NCBI GenBank assembly: GCA_030604525.1 | Contig: JAUVVQ010000007.1 | Span: forward strand, 1 to 64,000 | Direction: 5' to 3' | DNA length: 64,000 nt | DNA from: Phycisphaerae bacterium | Lineage (GTDB): Bacteria > Planctomycetota > Phycisphaerae > Sedimentisphaerales > Anaerobacaceae | Shown here: positions 1 through 8,094 of the stretch, in pieces | Numbering within the stretch: position 1 is the stretch's first letter | Layout: every line of letters starts with the position of its first letter | Program-made: the position numbers and the translations under genes | The notes under the pieces: generated by a model | Told to the model about the DNA's origin: nothing | The model's input: the letters and a program-made list of their open reading frames with translations, nothing else | The model's database searches: none

Positions 1-1
1 C

Positions 2-352
2 ATAGCTGAGGCATATAGAAATGGCGACCTTGAAACACTGAAGAAATATATGAAGCAAGCAGAGAGAGAGGAAAAGATTACTAAAGAGACACCGGAAGAA
101 AAACTCGCCAGATTGAAAGAAGAATACAAAAACGTTATAGATATCATTGCGAAACTGCGTGCTGAACTGGAGGACTTAAAAGCGAACGAAACGTACAAAT
201 TAAAGGAAAAAGTAGACCAGGCCAAAAGGGAGAGAAGAGACCTCTTACAAGAACTTGCTGCCGATATAAAAGAGGAAATTGCCGAGAACCAAGCAAAACT
301 TGATTCCCTTGTTGCTGAGTATAAGAAGATAATTGACCATGTAGCGTACTAA
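2..352 (+). CDS. Coiled-coil protein, C-terminal part (5' end outside window)
   Basis: The reading frame is already open at base 2 (codons IAEAYRNGDLETLKKY precede the first Met at 50), so this is the C-terminal part of a longer gene that begins upstream of the window. The visible 116 residues are highly charged and heptad-like, rich in Glu, Lys and Leu, and probably form one long coiled coil. The phrase AYRNGDLETLKKYM resembles the segment just after a J domain in DnaJ-related proteins, but the J domain itself would lie outside, so that identity is inference. One base separates its stop from the next ATG (354), indicating an operon with the TPR gene downstream. Confidence 0.7.
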   Translation: MAEAYRNGDLETLKKYMKQAEREEKITKETPEEKLARLKEEYKNVIDIIAKLRAELEDLKANETYKLKEKVDQAKRERRDLLQELAADIKEEIAENQAKLDSLVAEYKKIIDHVAY

Positions 353-353
353 T

Positions 354-1367
354 ATGGCTAAACACGAAAAATCCATTGTTAAAGGTTCAAATGCCTTGAC
401 GCGGTTCGACCCAAAGGGACGAAAGGAGCTTGTGGTTAGGGCACTTAACGCCCTAACTGAAGTTAAAGATGCCGATTTCTATTTCTTCAAAGGCGAAGAA
501 CATAGAGGGCAAGGGCAGCTGAAAATGGCGATTGGGAACTACGAAAAAGCCTTGCAGATTGACCCCGAACACGAGGATTCGCTCTTTTGGATGGGATGGT
601 GTTATGAACCCACAGCCGAAGGTCGGACGGGTGATGATATAGAACTGGACAGTACTATTCGACACGAAAAGGCAGCAGCAGCATATCAAAAGCTGATAGC
701 AATAAAGGAGAAGAAAGATAGCATCTGGTGGTGGGGTGACTACGTTATGTACTATAACCTCGGTATCTCACAATTTAATCTATGTTTATATGAAGAAGCA
801 ATAGAAAGTCTTGGGCAAGCCATAGAATTGAATCCAGAGCATGCTAACTCATATTATGAGCTCGGTTTATCCCAAGAAAACCTTGGAATCTACCACTTAG
901 CATTGGAAAATTTTGAAACATGCCTTAGCCTTAATTCTCCCAAAACCTCAAGCCCGCCAGAATGTATAAAATATGTAAGATACCGAGTAGAACAGCTGAA
1001 AGGGTTATTAACAGATACATATTTTTTCAACATAGGCTATAGGTTCTGGAAAAAGAATGAATACAAACAAGCGATAGAGTGCTATGGTCGAGCCATTAAA
1101 TTGAATCCAAACTTTGCCGATGCTTACTATAATCTGGCTTTAGCACAGGAACAAATGGTTGAGACTACTTATTCTCAACCGGTTCTATTCAACGAATCCG
1201 ATTGGAAAAAGTCCATATATGAATTACACCGTAGGACTTTAGATAACTTTGAGAAATATCTGAGGCTTGGAGACCATGAAATTGCAGAAAATGAGCAATT
1301 CATAACTTACGCAAATCAAAAGGTTAATGAACTAAAGAAGATGCTTGAGAAAGCTGATATTGAATAG
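354..1367 (+). CDS. TPR-repeat protein
   Basis: A 337-residue protein with several tetratricopeptide repeats. Clear units are GNYEKALQIDPEHEDSLFWMG (about 60-80), CLYEEAIESLGQAIELNPEH (about 143-163) and NEYKQAIECYGRAIKLNPNF (about 230-250), each with the G/A-Y-A-P spacing of TPR helices. There is no signal peptide or membrane segment, so it is probably cytoplasmic. TPR arrays bind partner proteins; the partner is unknown, though the coiled-coil protein encoded one base upstream is a natural candidate. Its end lies 19 bases before the downstream membrane gene, so the four genes at the left edge look co-transcribed. Confidence 0.85.
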   Translation: MAKHEKSIVKGSNALTRFDPKGRKELVVRALNALTEVKDADFYFFKGEEHRGQGQLKMAIGNYEKALQIDPEHEDSLFWMGWCYEPTAEGRTGDDIELDSTIRHEKAAAAYQKLIAIKEKKDSIWWWGDYVMYYNLGISQFNLCLYEEAIESLGQAIELNPEHANSYYELGLSQENLGIYHLALENFETCLSLNSPKTSSPPECIKYVRYRVEQLKGLLTDTYFFNIGYRFWKKNEYKQAIECYGRAIKLNPNFADAYYNLALAQEQMVETTYSQPVLFNESDWKKSIYELHRRTLDNFEKYLRLGDHEIAENEQFITYANQKVNELKKMLEKADIE

Positions 1368-1386
1368 TTTTGGGAAGAGTTCAAGA

Positions 1387-1734
1387 ATGAACAAAAGTGT
1401 GTTGGATAAACGGCCACACTTAATTCCGTCTTTAATTGCAGCTGCAATGTTGCTTGGAGCATTAGCTCGCTGGCCTTATGGCTATTATCAACTGCTTAGG
1501 TTTATTGTCTGTGGTGTTGGTGTGTATGTAGCTTTCACGGCTTACAATTGGCAAAAGATTTGGGCCGTATGGCTGTTTGGTTTTGTTGCCCTTTTGTTTA
1601 ATCCTTTGATACCAATACATCTGACTCCTGAGATTTGGCAACCGATAGATGTAGTTTGTGCTTTATTGTTTGTTGCTATTGCGTTTATCTTGAAAGAGCC
1701 AAAAGAAGAAGAACAGGAAGGGGAAAAGTCATGA
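1387..1734 (+). CDS. Small membrane protein, DUF6804-like
   Basis: A 115-residue protein with about four hydrophobic segments: LIPSLIAAAMLLGAL, the LLRFIVCGVGVYVAFTAY stretch, IWAVWLFGFVALLFNPL, and VVCALLFVAIAFIL. The WPYGYYQLLRFIVCG and LFNPLIPIHL phrases resemble the DUF6804 family of uncharacterised small membrane proteins; this match is from memory. An ATG at 1345 is in frame but lies inside the upstream TPR gene. The ATG at 1387 is preferred because a GGAAG-type ribosome site lies about ten bases before it and the hydrophobic protein begins cleanly there. The stop overlaps the next start as ATGA at 1731-1734. Confidence 0.75.
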   Translation: MNKSVLDKRPHLIPSLIAAAMLLGALARWPYGYYQLLRFIVCGVGVYVAFTAYNWQKIWAVWLFGFVALLFNPLIPIHLTPEIWQPIDVVCALLFVAIAFILKEPKEEEQEGEKS

Positions 1735-1991
1735 ACCTGCGGCTTCCAAAAGAAATAGAACGGCATGTCGCATCTTTGGTACAGATATACAAAATCAAAG
1801 GTAAGAACTTTATTCAACGGCTCCTTGCCAATGCTATAATTACCATTGAACAGCACAGTTATGATGGCTGGGATGGAGGACAGTATGGTTTTCTTTTACA
1901 TTTACAGGTTCCAGACATTATTTTCGCACAACTTGTTTCTGTCATTACAAAAAACATATCTTTTTCCTGGAATGCGGATGTTGATAGTTGA
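1731..1991 (+). CDS. Short protein resembling an N-terminal defence-protein domain, possibly truncated
   Basis: An 86-residue protein starting at the ATG that overlaps the upstream stop (ATGA). The order of features, a helix with KIKGKNFIQRLLANA, then the YDGWDGGQYG motif, then a hydrophobic strand LLHLQVP, is reminiscent of the N-terminal domain of some larger abortive-infection or ATPase-type defence proteins, which carry a YDNWNGG-T-G motif. This resemblance comes from memory. If it holds, the protein is a stand-alone domain or a truncated gene: it stops right where an 83-bp repeat begins (1991), so repeat insertion may have cut it. No function is claimed. Confidence 0.5.
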   Translation: MNLRLPKEIERHVASLVQIYKIKGKNFIQRLLANAIITIEQHSYDGWDGGQYGFLLHLQVPDIIFAQLVSVITKNISFSWNADVDS

Positions 1992-2073
1992 GTAGGAAAC
2001 TTGTTCTCAATCCCGACAATCCTTTTTTATAATTGTATACGGATAAGTGATGAAGTAAAGGGGAAAATGCAAC
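1991..2073 (+). repeat. 83-bp direct repeat, copy 1
   Basis: This stretch recurs at 2331-2413, exactly 340 bases away, with about 7 to 9 mismatches over 83 bases. The core from 2012 to 2049 (beginning CCCGACAATCC and including AATTGTATACGGATAAGTG) is identical. Each copy ends in GCAAC and leads directly into a hairpin. Copy 1 begins at the last base of the upstream gene. It is non-coding as far as can be seen. Confidence 0.85.
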
Positions 2074-2196
2074 GAAAGAACCCCCGAGGCAGGTCTCGGG
2101 GGCTAAGCATAAAAGATAAAAACAACCCCCGAACGGCCTTCGGGGGATAATAATATCAATCCTTCGAAGGTTCGCCTACGGCGAATCTTACTCCCT

Positions 2197-2253
2197 TTCG
2201 ATTTTGAGTTTGGATTGAGATTGCCGCGTCGCTTCGCTCCTCGCAATGACATT
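2197..2253 (-). repeat. Dispersed repeat of the 'GTCATTGCGAGGAGCGAAGC' type
   Basis: Read on the minus strand, this segment begins TGTCATTGCGAGGAGCGAAG, continues CGACGCGGCAATCTCAATCC and ends AACTCAAAATCG. The same word order occurs on the plus strand at 62368-62413. Elements like this are a known source of spurious ORFs translating to HCEERSDAAI in many bacterial genomes. It lies inside the hairpin array. Confidence 0.75.
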
Positions 2254-2330
2254 CCGTAGGAAAGCAAAAACTCCCGAACGGTTCTCCTTCGGCGAATCTT
2301 CGATATTTGAGTTCGGGGGCTAATGAGGTA

Positions 2331-2413
2331 AGCAGGAAAGTGGTTCTCGAGCCCGACAATCCTTTTTTATAATTGTATACGGATAAGTGGTGAAGTAAAG
2401 GGGAAAAAGCAAC
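2331..2413 (+). repeat. 83-bp direct repeat, copy 2
   Basis: Second copy of the repeat at 1991-2073. It too ends in GCAAC, followed by an 8-bp perfect hairpin (2413-2433) and then the linker GGGCTAAGCAT. The hairpin sequence differs from the one after copy 1 although the linker is shared. Confidence 0.85.
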
Positions 2414-2591
2414 CCACAGTGTAAAACTGTGGGCTAAGCATTAACAAAACACCCAGAGGGTGTGTGGAGACGGTGGTAAATAAAACCCAGATGGCGTGGA
2501 GCCGGGGCTAAATGTAAAAGATAACCACCGGCGGTCAATTTTTTGCATATAGGGTGTTTTTCAAAGGCATTTTCGGCCTCTCGGTTTTTTA

Positions 2592-2620
2592 TTGACAGGA
2601 CAGGGGTTTTTCTGTATTAT
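2592..2620 (+). promoter_or_regulatory. Sigma-70-type promoter for the HEAT-repeat gene
   Basis: TTGACA at 2592-2597 and TATTAT at 2615-2620 are separated by 17 bases, close to consensus. Transcription would begin near 2627, giving a 5' leader of about 127 bases. The gene has a strong GGAGAAGG ribosome site at 2742-2749. Confidence 0.75.
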
Positions 2621-2753
2621 AAACAGAGCTTAACTGCTTGTCTCTTTTGATGTTAACTAAGAAAGTATTACAGTTTTGAAAGCAGGGCGGTATAAACTCG
2701 GCAAAATGTATTTTACTTATTTTGAAAAGTAAACGTATTTTGGAGAAGGTTAG

Positions 2754-4547
2754 ATGTTTAAACGAAAAACCCTTACGGTAAGCTTAATTCTGTCTCTTTT
2801 TGTGAGCAGTGCCGGCTTTGCTCAAGACCTGGAAGATAATTGGAATGATTTTCTGCATTACATAAAGATTGGACGCTTTGATTTAGCAAAAGGATATGGC
2901 AAGGTTGTAATTGACAGCAATCCGGCGGCGGTAAAACTGCTCGAACTCAGCGAGCAGAATCCAACTGGTTTTGCTTTTTTGCAGAAGGTTAATGAAACCG
3001 CACCTGATGCGGAATTGGCGCAAATGACCGGGACAATCCTGAACATTATCGAAAAGGGGAGATTTCTTCGGCGCTCTGATTCAGCAATTATCGCACAGGA
3101 AGTCAGGAGATTGAACTCTACCGAGCGTGGTCGTCTTCTTGCAGCCAAAAGACTCAGGAATTCCGGTGAATATGCTATCCCCTTTATGGTTGATGCCATA
3201 TCAGATTCGGCACGAAAGGAAGAATTAGCCAACATTGTCTGGGCACTGCCCAAAATTGGCAAGGATGCGATAAGACCTTTAGCTGCCGCCCTTAAAACTG
3301 ATGATGTGGCTACAAAAGCGGAAATCATCAAGGCTTTAGGGCAAATAGGTTATCCCCAGTCACTGGCGTATCTTAAATATGTTCTCGAAAATGAAAATTC
3401 TCAACCTTTATTCTCCCTGGTAAAACAAAGTATTAACCAGATAGACCCGGCGGCAATAAACATTTCCGCCGCTGAACTTTTCTACAAGTTAGGTGAAAAT
3501 TATTATTACCATACCCCTTCTTTGACACCGTCTGATGAGTCCGATTTTGCAAACATATGGTTCTGGGATACAAACGGGCGAAAACTTTTTAGAGAAGAGG
3601 TTGCCATAGAATATTTCAATGAGCTAATGGCGATGCGATGCTGCGAATGGTCATTAAAAGCCGACCCAAATTTCTCAAACGCAATCGGACTCTGGATTGC
3701 CGCTTCCTTTAAAGCGGAGTCAACAGGTATTGGAATGCCCGAATATTTCGGCCAGGGGCATCCCTTCGCTATCGTATATGCGACTACCGCTGGACCCGAA
3801 TATGTACATCAAGCTCTTGCCAGAGCGCTGAAAGATGGAAATGCTTACGTGGCTTTCGGGGCTGTAAAGGCACTGGCTGCTAACGCCGGCGAAAAATCCC
3901 TTTTTTATCGAGTGGGTGCAAAGCAGCCACTGCTTGATGCGTTAACGTTTGATGATAAAGCTGTAAGATATACCGCAGCTATTGCTATTGCTGCAGCAGG
4001 TCCAAAAGAAAGCTTTGACGAAAGTCGTCTTGTGGTAGATAACCTGGTGCAGGCACTGGCAGAGACAACAGAGCAAAGCACACAAGATAGAGGGCTTTGG
4101 AACCCGAATATGGCGGATGTTTATGCCAACCAGGCGGCGCAGGTTATGTTTAACCTGGCACAGACACAGAATCCTGCTATTGATTTATCTAAAGCTCTTG
4201 AACCTCTTATAAATGCGAGCAAGGACCAAAGGCGACGAATCAGAATCCTCGCTGCTCAAATTTTAGCCCGGCTCGATGCTCCACAGGCACAAGGAGCTAT
4301 TGCTCAAATGGCGCTTTCCGAGAATAACCCTATGGATATTAGAATTGCCGCCTTTGACTCGCTGGCACTCTCAGCGAAAATAAATGCTAATTTACTAAGT
4401 GACGATACCGTCGATGTTATTTATTCTTTGATTGCTTCATCTGAAGCCAATAGTGATTTGAGAAGTGCTGCAGCGGCTGCCTTCGGTGCTCTTAATTTAC
4501 CCAGCCGAAAGGTCAAAAATCTTATACTCGACCAGGCAAAAAGCTGA
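2754..4547 (+). CDS. Secreted HEAT-repeat protein
   Basis: A 597-residue protein with an N-terminal signal peptide (MFKRKTLTVSLILSLFVSSAGFAQ), so it is exported. HEAT-like helical repeats appear around residues 135-225 (YAIPFMVDAIS, IRPLAAALKTDD, AEIIKALGQIGYPQSLAYL) and again from about 345 to the end (AFGAVKALAANAG, RYTAAIAIAAAG, RIRILAAQILARLDAPQA, IRIAAFDSLALSA). The segment between, residues 240-340, has no recognised repeat. HEAT arrays serve as protein-binding scaffolds; no catalytic motif was seen. The gene has its own strong promoter (2592-2620) and a good Shine-Dalgarno site and stands alone. Exported HEAT proteins are common in planctomycetes. Confidence 0.8.
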   Translation: MFKRKTLTVSLILSLFVSSAGFAQDLEDNWNDFLHYIKIGRFDLAKGYGKVVIDSNPAAVKLLELSEQNPTGFAFLQKVNETAPDAELAQMTGTILNIIEKGRFLRRSDSAIIAQEVRRLNSTERGRLLAAKRLRNSGEYAIPFMVDAISDSARKEELANIVWALPKIGKDAIRPLAAALKTDDVATKAEIIKALGQIGYPQSLAYLKYVLENENSQPLFSLVKQSINQIDPAAINISAAELFYKLGENYYYHTPSLTPSDESDFANIWFWDTNGRKLFREEVAIEYFNELMAMRCCEWSLKADPNFSNAIGLWIAASFKAESTGIGMPEYFGQGHPFAIVYATTAGPEYVHQALARALKDGNAYVAFGAVKALAANAGEKSLFYRVGAKQPLLDALTFDDKAVRYTAAIAIAAAGPKESFDESRLVVDNLVQALAETTEQSTQDRGLWNPNMADVYANQAAQVMFNLAQTQNPAIDLSKALEPLINASKDQRRRIRILAAQILARLDAPQAQGAIAQMALSENNPMDIRIAAFDSLALSAKINANLLSDDTVDVIYSLIASSEANSDLRSAAAAAFGALNLPSRKVKNLILDQAKS

Positions 4548-4660
4548 CGGCAGCTGCATCATTTGTGCAGCTTGCTGTGTTCCGGCGATTGTTTAAGACA
4601 TACGGCATGTATTTTCTCTAAGCACCTAAGGATTTTTACACTTAAGCTCTAAGTTCGTTC

Positions 4661-5344
4661 TTATAAGGAATCATAGTTTGGTTCCGGCGGAGGGCCCAAC
4701 GGTTTTTGTTTTTCCGCCTCTTGTAGGATGCCTTTTTTGTCAGTAGGACTCTCTATTTTGCCTGGTAGAGTCCTTGTTTTTTTCGCTTTTTCTTCTTCTT
4801 GCTTTGACCGAACCTTTTTAAGCAGTTCATTTATAACATCCTCTGTGCGGTGTACATTACCAGATGAGCCGGTAAAGGTATTAACGAAATCTCCCCACCA
4901 AAGCAGATGTGTGGCCTTGCTGGCTTCAGAATAACCGGTAAATCCAAGCTCTTTTACGAAGTCGTTTTCGTAAACAGGCGTAAGGGTAATTACTAAGCTG
5001 ACAAAACTCCAGAGCAGCATACCGGTTAAAAAACCTAAAATGGCTGCACCTAAACTATCTAATATCTTGGGTAAAATGACAGTGAACTGGCCAATCAGGA
5101 GTAATGATGCCAAAGATTGTAATATTGTGAAGACAATTGTTGAGGTAATCAATACAGTCATAGCGATGTGTAAACTTGTTTTTTCAAGCAAAGGGAAATA
5201 TTCAGTAATTGTTGGCCATAAGAAAATGCCCAGATATAGGGAAATCACAATATTAAAAAGGATGACCCACATATCGTAAAAGCCGCGTCGGAACCCATAA
5301 AACGCAAACCCCAAACCAATGAGTATTCCTATCCAATGTGCCAT
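4661..5344 (-). CDS. CvpA-family membrane protein
   Basis: A 227-residue protein with four predicted membrane helices in the first 130 residues (GILIGLGFAFYGFRRGF, VILFNIVISLYLGIFLW, IAMTVLITSTIVFTIL, ILGFLTGMLLWSFVSLVITL), followed by a soluble, charged C-terminal tail rich in Lys, Glu and Pro. The opening IGLGFAFYGFRRGFYDM pattern is typical of CvpA (colicin V production) proteins, a family of uncertain role linked to envelope stress. It starts only three bases after the stop of the upstream GspE-like ATPase, so the two are co-transcribed. Its 3' end converges with the HEAT gene. Confidence 0.75.
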   Translation of the reverse strand: MAHWIGILIGLGFAFYGFRRGFYDMWVILFNIVISLYLGIFLWPTITEYFPLLEKTSLHIAMTVLITSTIVFTILQSLASLLLIGQFTVILPKILDSLGAAILGFLTGMLLWSFVSLVITLTPVYENDFVKELGFTGYSEASKATHLLWWGDFVNTFTGSSGNVHRTEDVINELLKKVRSKQEEEKAKKTRTLPGKIESPTDKKGILQEAEKQKPLGPPPEPNYDSL

Positions 5345-5347
5345 TAT

Positions 5348-6874
5348 TTATCCCACAACCCTTTTTAATTCCGAAAGACTTGTTATACCGGATACAACTT
5401 TCTTAAGGCCTTGTTTATAAAGATTTGATTTACCCTTTTTATCCCCGGTTCTTCTTAATTCAGTTATTAATATTTTATTATTAGCAATTTCTTCTTTCAT
5501 TTGGTCGTTAAGAAGCAGTATATCAAAGATTGCGAATCTTCCTCTGTAACCCGTATTGTGGCACTCTTCGCAACCCACCGCCTGGTACACACTGCGGTAG
5601 TTCACTTTCTTTTTACGAAATTCTCGAATTTGAGCGGGCGTAAGCTCCGCCGGAATCTTGCAATGCTCACAAAGTCGTCGAAGGAGGCGCTGAGAGATTA
5701 AAAGATTTAGTCCAGAGGCCATCAACAGTGATGAGACTCCCAAATCCAGCAACCTTACAAGGGCGGTAGCGTTGCTGTTGCAATGTAAAGTTGCTAACAC
5801 AAGATGACCTGTTTGAGATGCTCGCAATGCTGTCGCCGCTGTCTCTTCGTCCCTGATTTCTCCAACACAAATAACATCCGGATCCTGCCTTAGTATGCTT
5901 CGTAAAGTTTTGGCGAAGGTGATTCCCGCCTTGGGATTGACTTCTATCTGACTTGCGTTAGCCAGTGTATATTCAACCGGGTCTTCCACCGTGATGACAT
6001 TTCGGGTAAATAAATCAATCTGATTGAGCATAGAATATAAGGTTGTTGTTTTGCCGCTGCCTGTAGGCCCGCACATTAATATCATTGAGGAGGGTTTTTG
6101 TATTTCTTTCTCGACAATCACCTGCTGTTTTTTAGTTAAACCAACACTATCAAGGGTAAACAATCCGGCTTTTTGGTTAAGGATTCTTATAGATAGTTTT
6201 TCTCCATAAACCACTCCCGCACTTACAACGCGGAAGGAAACGCTTCCGCTAACAGTATTGGCAACAAATGCTCCGTCTTGAGGCCTTCGTTTTTCTGCAA
6301 TATCCATATTAGAAATGGCTTTGATGCTGTTGATAACCGCTTGGCTTGTTTGCATCTCCATATACTCCATTGTTCTGAGCATACCATCAACCCTGAAACG
6401 CAACTCGTGAGTTGAGTTATCTTTAGGGTCTATTAATATATCGCTGGCATCCTCCTGCAGTGCGTCAAAAATAATGTCTTTGGTTAAATTAAGAATATGA
6501 GAGTCTCTTCCTTTACCTTTACCATGTCCGTATATCTCCTTGATATTTCTTCCTGAAGAATCGAGCAGCTCTATCATATCTTCACCCTTGCGCCCGCTAA
6601 ATGTAGCGGAACGAATATGATTAAAGGCCGCTGATACTCTTTCCTGTATTATAGCAATCACGCTCCGTTCATCTTCAGATTTATGCTTGCATACATCGAC
6701 TATTAAAAGCAGTAATATGAGAAGGGGGCCAAAGATTAGCGTAAGAAAACTTGCTATCGGCCTGCGTTCTTTTACAACGAGTACACTGAATTGGACACGC
6801 TGTGCAAGATAAACACAAAGATAAAACCATCCTATAAGAAGCACAAGTTTGATAGGATTAAAATATAATGACAT
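5348..6874 (-). CDS. GspE/PilB-type secretion ATPase with membrane-anchored N-terminus
   Basis: A 508-residue type II/IV secretion ATPase. Walker A GPTGSGKT is at 269-276, the Asp box VITVEDPVEY at 293-302, Walker B with DPDVICVGEIRD at 331-342, and the His box ATLHCNS at 361-367. A four-cysteine zinc site sits at C402/C405 and C435/C438, as in GspE and PilB. The N-terminus is unusual: two hydrophobic segments (about 9-24 and 41-60) replace the usual soluble N1 domain, suggesting direct membrane anchoring. No pilin, pseudopilin, GspF or secretin gene lies nearby. It is followed three bases later by the CvpA-like gene. The role is probably pilus or secretion motor, partner unknown. Confidence 0.85.
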   Translation of the reverse strand: MSLYFNPIKLVLLIGWFYLCVYLAQRVQFSVLVVKERRPIASFLTLIFGPLLILLLLIVDVCKHKSEDERSVIAIIQERVSAAFNHIRSATFSGRKGEDMIELLDSSGRNIKEIYGHGKGKGRDSHILNLTKDIIFDALQEDASDILIDPKDNSTHELRFRVDGMLRTMEYMEMQTSQAVINSIKAISNMDIAEKRRPQDGAFVANTVSGSVSFRVVSAGVVYGEKLSIRILNQKAGLFTLDSVGLTKKQQVIVEKEIQKPSSMILMCGPTGSGKTTTLYSMLNQIDLFTRNVITVEDPVEYTLANASQIEVNPKAGITFAKTLRSILRQDPDVICVGEIRDEETAATALRASQTGHLVLATLHCNSNATALVRLLDLGVSSLLMASGLNLLISQRLLRRLCEHCKIPAELTPAQIREFRKKKVNYRSVYQAVGCEECHNTGYRGRFAIFDILLLNDQMKEEIANNKILITELRRTGDKKGKSNLYKQGLKKVVSGITSLSELKRVVG

Positions 6875-7237
6875 CGCCGAAAAACCCTATTTAAAAAACT
6901 AATAAGTTTTACGATAACCATATACATAACTTAGTAAATCATCAGACTAACAACAGTAATACCATATTATATGAATAATAGGGAGTAACTTCCACAATCC
7001 TTTGTTTTTTTTCCAGGATACTGGGTGATATAAAATGGTTTCCTTCGTATGGAATACAACCTGCAAATCAGAGCACTTAGGACGTGTAAAGAAATTATCT
7101 TCCATTTTTGGCTGGCTGTGGCTTCGGCTGGCGGCGTCAGTATAATTCGGACTACCAACCAGTAGGTCTGCATTTTACTTCCTTGCCAGCTTTGTCCTCG
7201 CTCACCCAAAAACGAAACCTAATTTATTTACAAGTCC
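6875..7237. other. Intergenic region without recognised gene
   Basis: This 363-base stretch lies between the GspE-like and FHA genes, both on the minus strand. Short open frames exist on both strands (for example 6967-7209 minus) but show no family resemblance, no ribosome site and unusual composition, so none is called. The part next to 6874 is AT-rich and probably holds the promoter of the ATPase gene. Confidence 0.5.
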
Positions 7238-7681
7238 TTATTGACGATTCTCTTCGGAAATGTCTCTTATCTCGGCTTCAATATCTTCGGTGCTGACTTC
7301 AGAAGCTGCTATTTCGGTATCATTTTTTGCATACTGTCTGGGTTGCGATTGTTCCTTATGCTTATCAGGGACTGCTATCTTATTTGGCTTGCCGTTGATT
7401 TGAAACACAAATGAAAGGGTGCCTATGTTTAGGGAATCACCTGCTTTTATTTTTGCTTCATTTATTTTTTTGCCGTTGACTTTGGTTCCATTCCGAGATT
7501 TCAAATCTCGTATTTTCAGCGAGCCGTTATCAAAGTTTAATTGGCAGTGTCTTTTGGAAACAGTGGTAAGAGGGATTCTTATGTCGCATTCTCTGCGGCG
7601 GCCGATAACGGTAATGGTATTATTCAAAGCAAAGTTTTTCTGCTTACCGCTTTTTGTCAGTAAAACTAAGTTTACGTTCAT
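7238..7681 (-). CDS. FHA-domain protein
   Basis: A 147-residue protein made mostly of one forkhead-associated domain. The hallmark residues are present: IGRRRECDIRIP (about 27-38, the Gly-Arg loop), the SKRHC segment (about 43-47) and the SRNGTKVNG segment (about 62-70). FHA domains bind phosphothreonine peptides, so this is a candidate reader of Ser/Thr kinase signalling. The C-terminal 50 residues are charged and probably disordered. A GAAGGAG directly abuts the ATG and a TATAAT lies 14 bases upstream (minus strand), so the leader would be very short. No kinase gene is adjacent. Confidence 0.88.
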   Translation of the reverse strand: MNVNLVLLTKSGKQKNFALNNTITVIGRRRECDIRIPLTTVSKRHCQLNFDNGSLKIRDLKSRNGTKVNGKKINEAKIKAGDSLNIGTLSFVFQINGKPNKIAVPDKHKEQSQPRQYAKNDTEIAASEVSTEDIEAEIRDISEENRQ

Positions 7682-7926
7682 CTCCTTCTCTTTACATTAT
7701 AATTATTATCAAACTTATTATACTAATAATTGTAGCGTCTAACAACCTCTAATTTGAGCTAAAGCAAGATTGCTTAGTTCTTAGACGTATAGACATAACA
7801 TATAACTCTTTGCCAACAAAGAAGTTATGGGGACGACGGACATTCGATTATTTTACGTGATTTTTATGATATTCCTTGCAAAAATGCTATCGATTACAGG
7901 TTGTAGTCTTTCTGAGTGATGCCGGC

Positions 7927-7954
7927 TTGACAATTCACATCAAACAGATATATT
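7927..7954 (+). promoter_or_regulatory. Candidate promoter of the thrS-infC-rpmI-rplT-pheS cluster
   Basis: TTGACA at 7927-7932 and TATATT at 7949-7954 with a 16-base spacer. Transcription would start near 7961, giving a leader of about 135-150 bases before thrS. Confidence 0.55.
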
Positions 7955-8046
7955 GATAGTCAATGATATTATAAAATGTTTCTTAGTTGTAATTTATTAA
8001 TATTTTGTGTTAAAATCTGTTTCTGGATTTCGATTACAATTGTGTG

Positions 8047-8066
8047 AAAAACCATTTTGGTTTTTT
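8047..8066 (+). terminator. A/T-rich hairpin ahead of thrS, possible attenuator
   Basis: AAAAACCA (8047-8054), a 3-base loop, then TGGTTTTTT (8058-8066). The stem runs into a T-tract, which resembles an intrinsic terminator inside the thrS leader. Attenuation is inference; the stem is weak because it is mostly A-T. Confidence 0.35.
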
Positions 8067-8094
8067 CTGAAAGGTCGTAAATAGTTAAGGTTAG

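Larger units (their letters stand above)
2081..2530. repeat. Array of distinct hairpins with shared linkers
   Basis: Six inverted repeats can be read by eye: CCCCCGAG/CTCGGGGG (2081-2102), CCCCCGAA/TTCGGGGG (2126-2146), CCCGAAC/GTTCGGG (2273-2317), CCCACAGT/ACTGTGGG (2413-2433), ACACCC/GGGTGT (2449-2463) and CGGTGGT/ACCACCG (2471-2530). The arms differ but several are followed by GGGCTAA (2101, 2316, 2431, 2504), and AAAAGATAA occurs twice (2111 and 2516). Single intrinsic terminators do not explain this, since only weak T-tracts follow. No protein-coding gene was seen from 1992 to 2753. Confidence 0.65.
7682..8094. other. Divergent regulatory region upstream of FHA gene and thrS
   Basis: A 413-base AT-rich non-coding region. 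It contains a minus-strand TATAAT close to the FHA start, a stem-loop at 7802-7828 (ATAACTCTTTG against CAAAGAAGTTAT, one bulge), a promoter-like pair at 7927-7954 facing thrS and an A/T-rich hairpin at 8047-8066 just before thrS. No T-box motif was recognised. Confidence 0.5.

Noticed and set aside
2040-2150. Hairpins as a pair of simple terminators for the left-edge operon
   Set aside because: No strong T-tracts follow, and the repeated linkers and the 83-bp repeat need a different explanation, though one hairpin could still terminate transcription.
1991-2530. CRISPR array or integron attC sites
   Set aside because: Spacing is irregular, there are only two copies of the long repeat, no cas or integrase gene is near, and attC end motifs are absent.
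6967-7209. Minus-strand 80-codon open frame between the ATPase and FHA genes
   Set aside because: No family resemblance, no ribosome site, many cysteine/tryptophan-type chance residues; looks like non-coding sequence.
7682-8094. T-box leader upstream of thrS
   Set aside because: No recognisable T-box motif, and the hairpin at 8047-8066 is a simple A/T stem.
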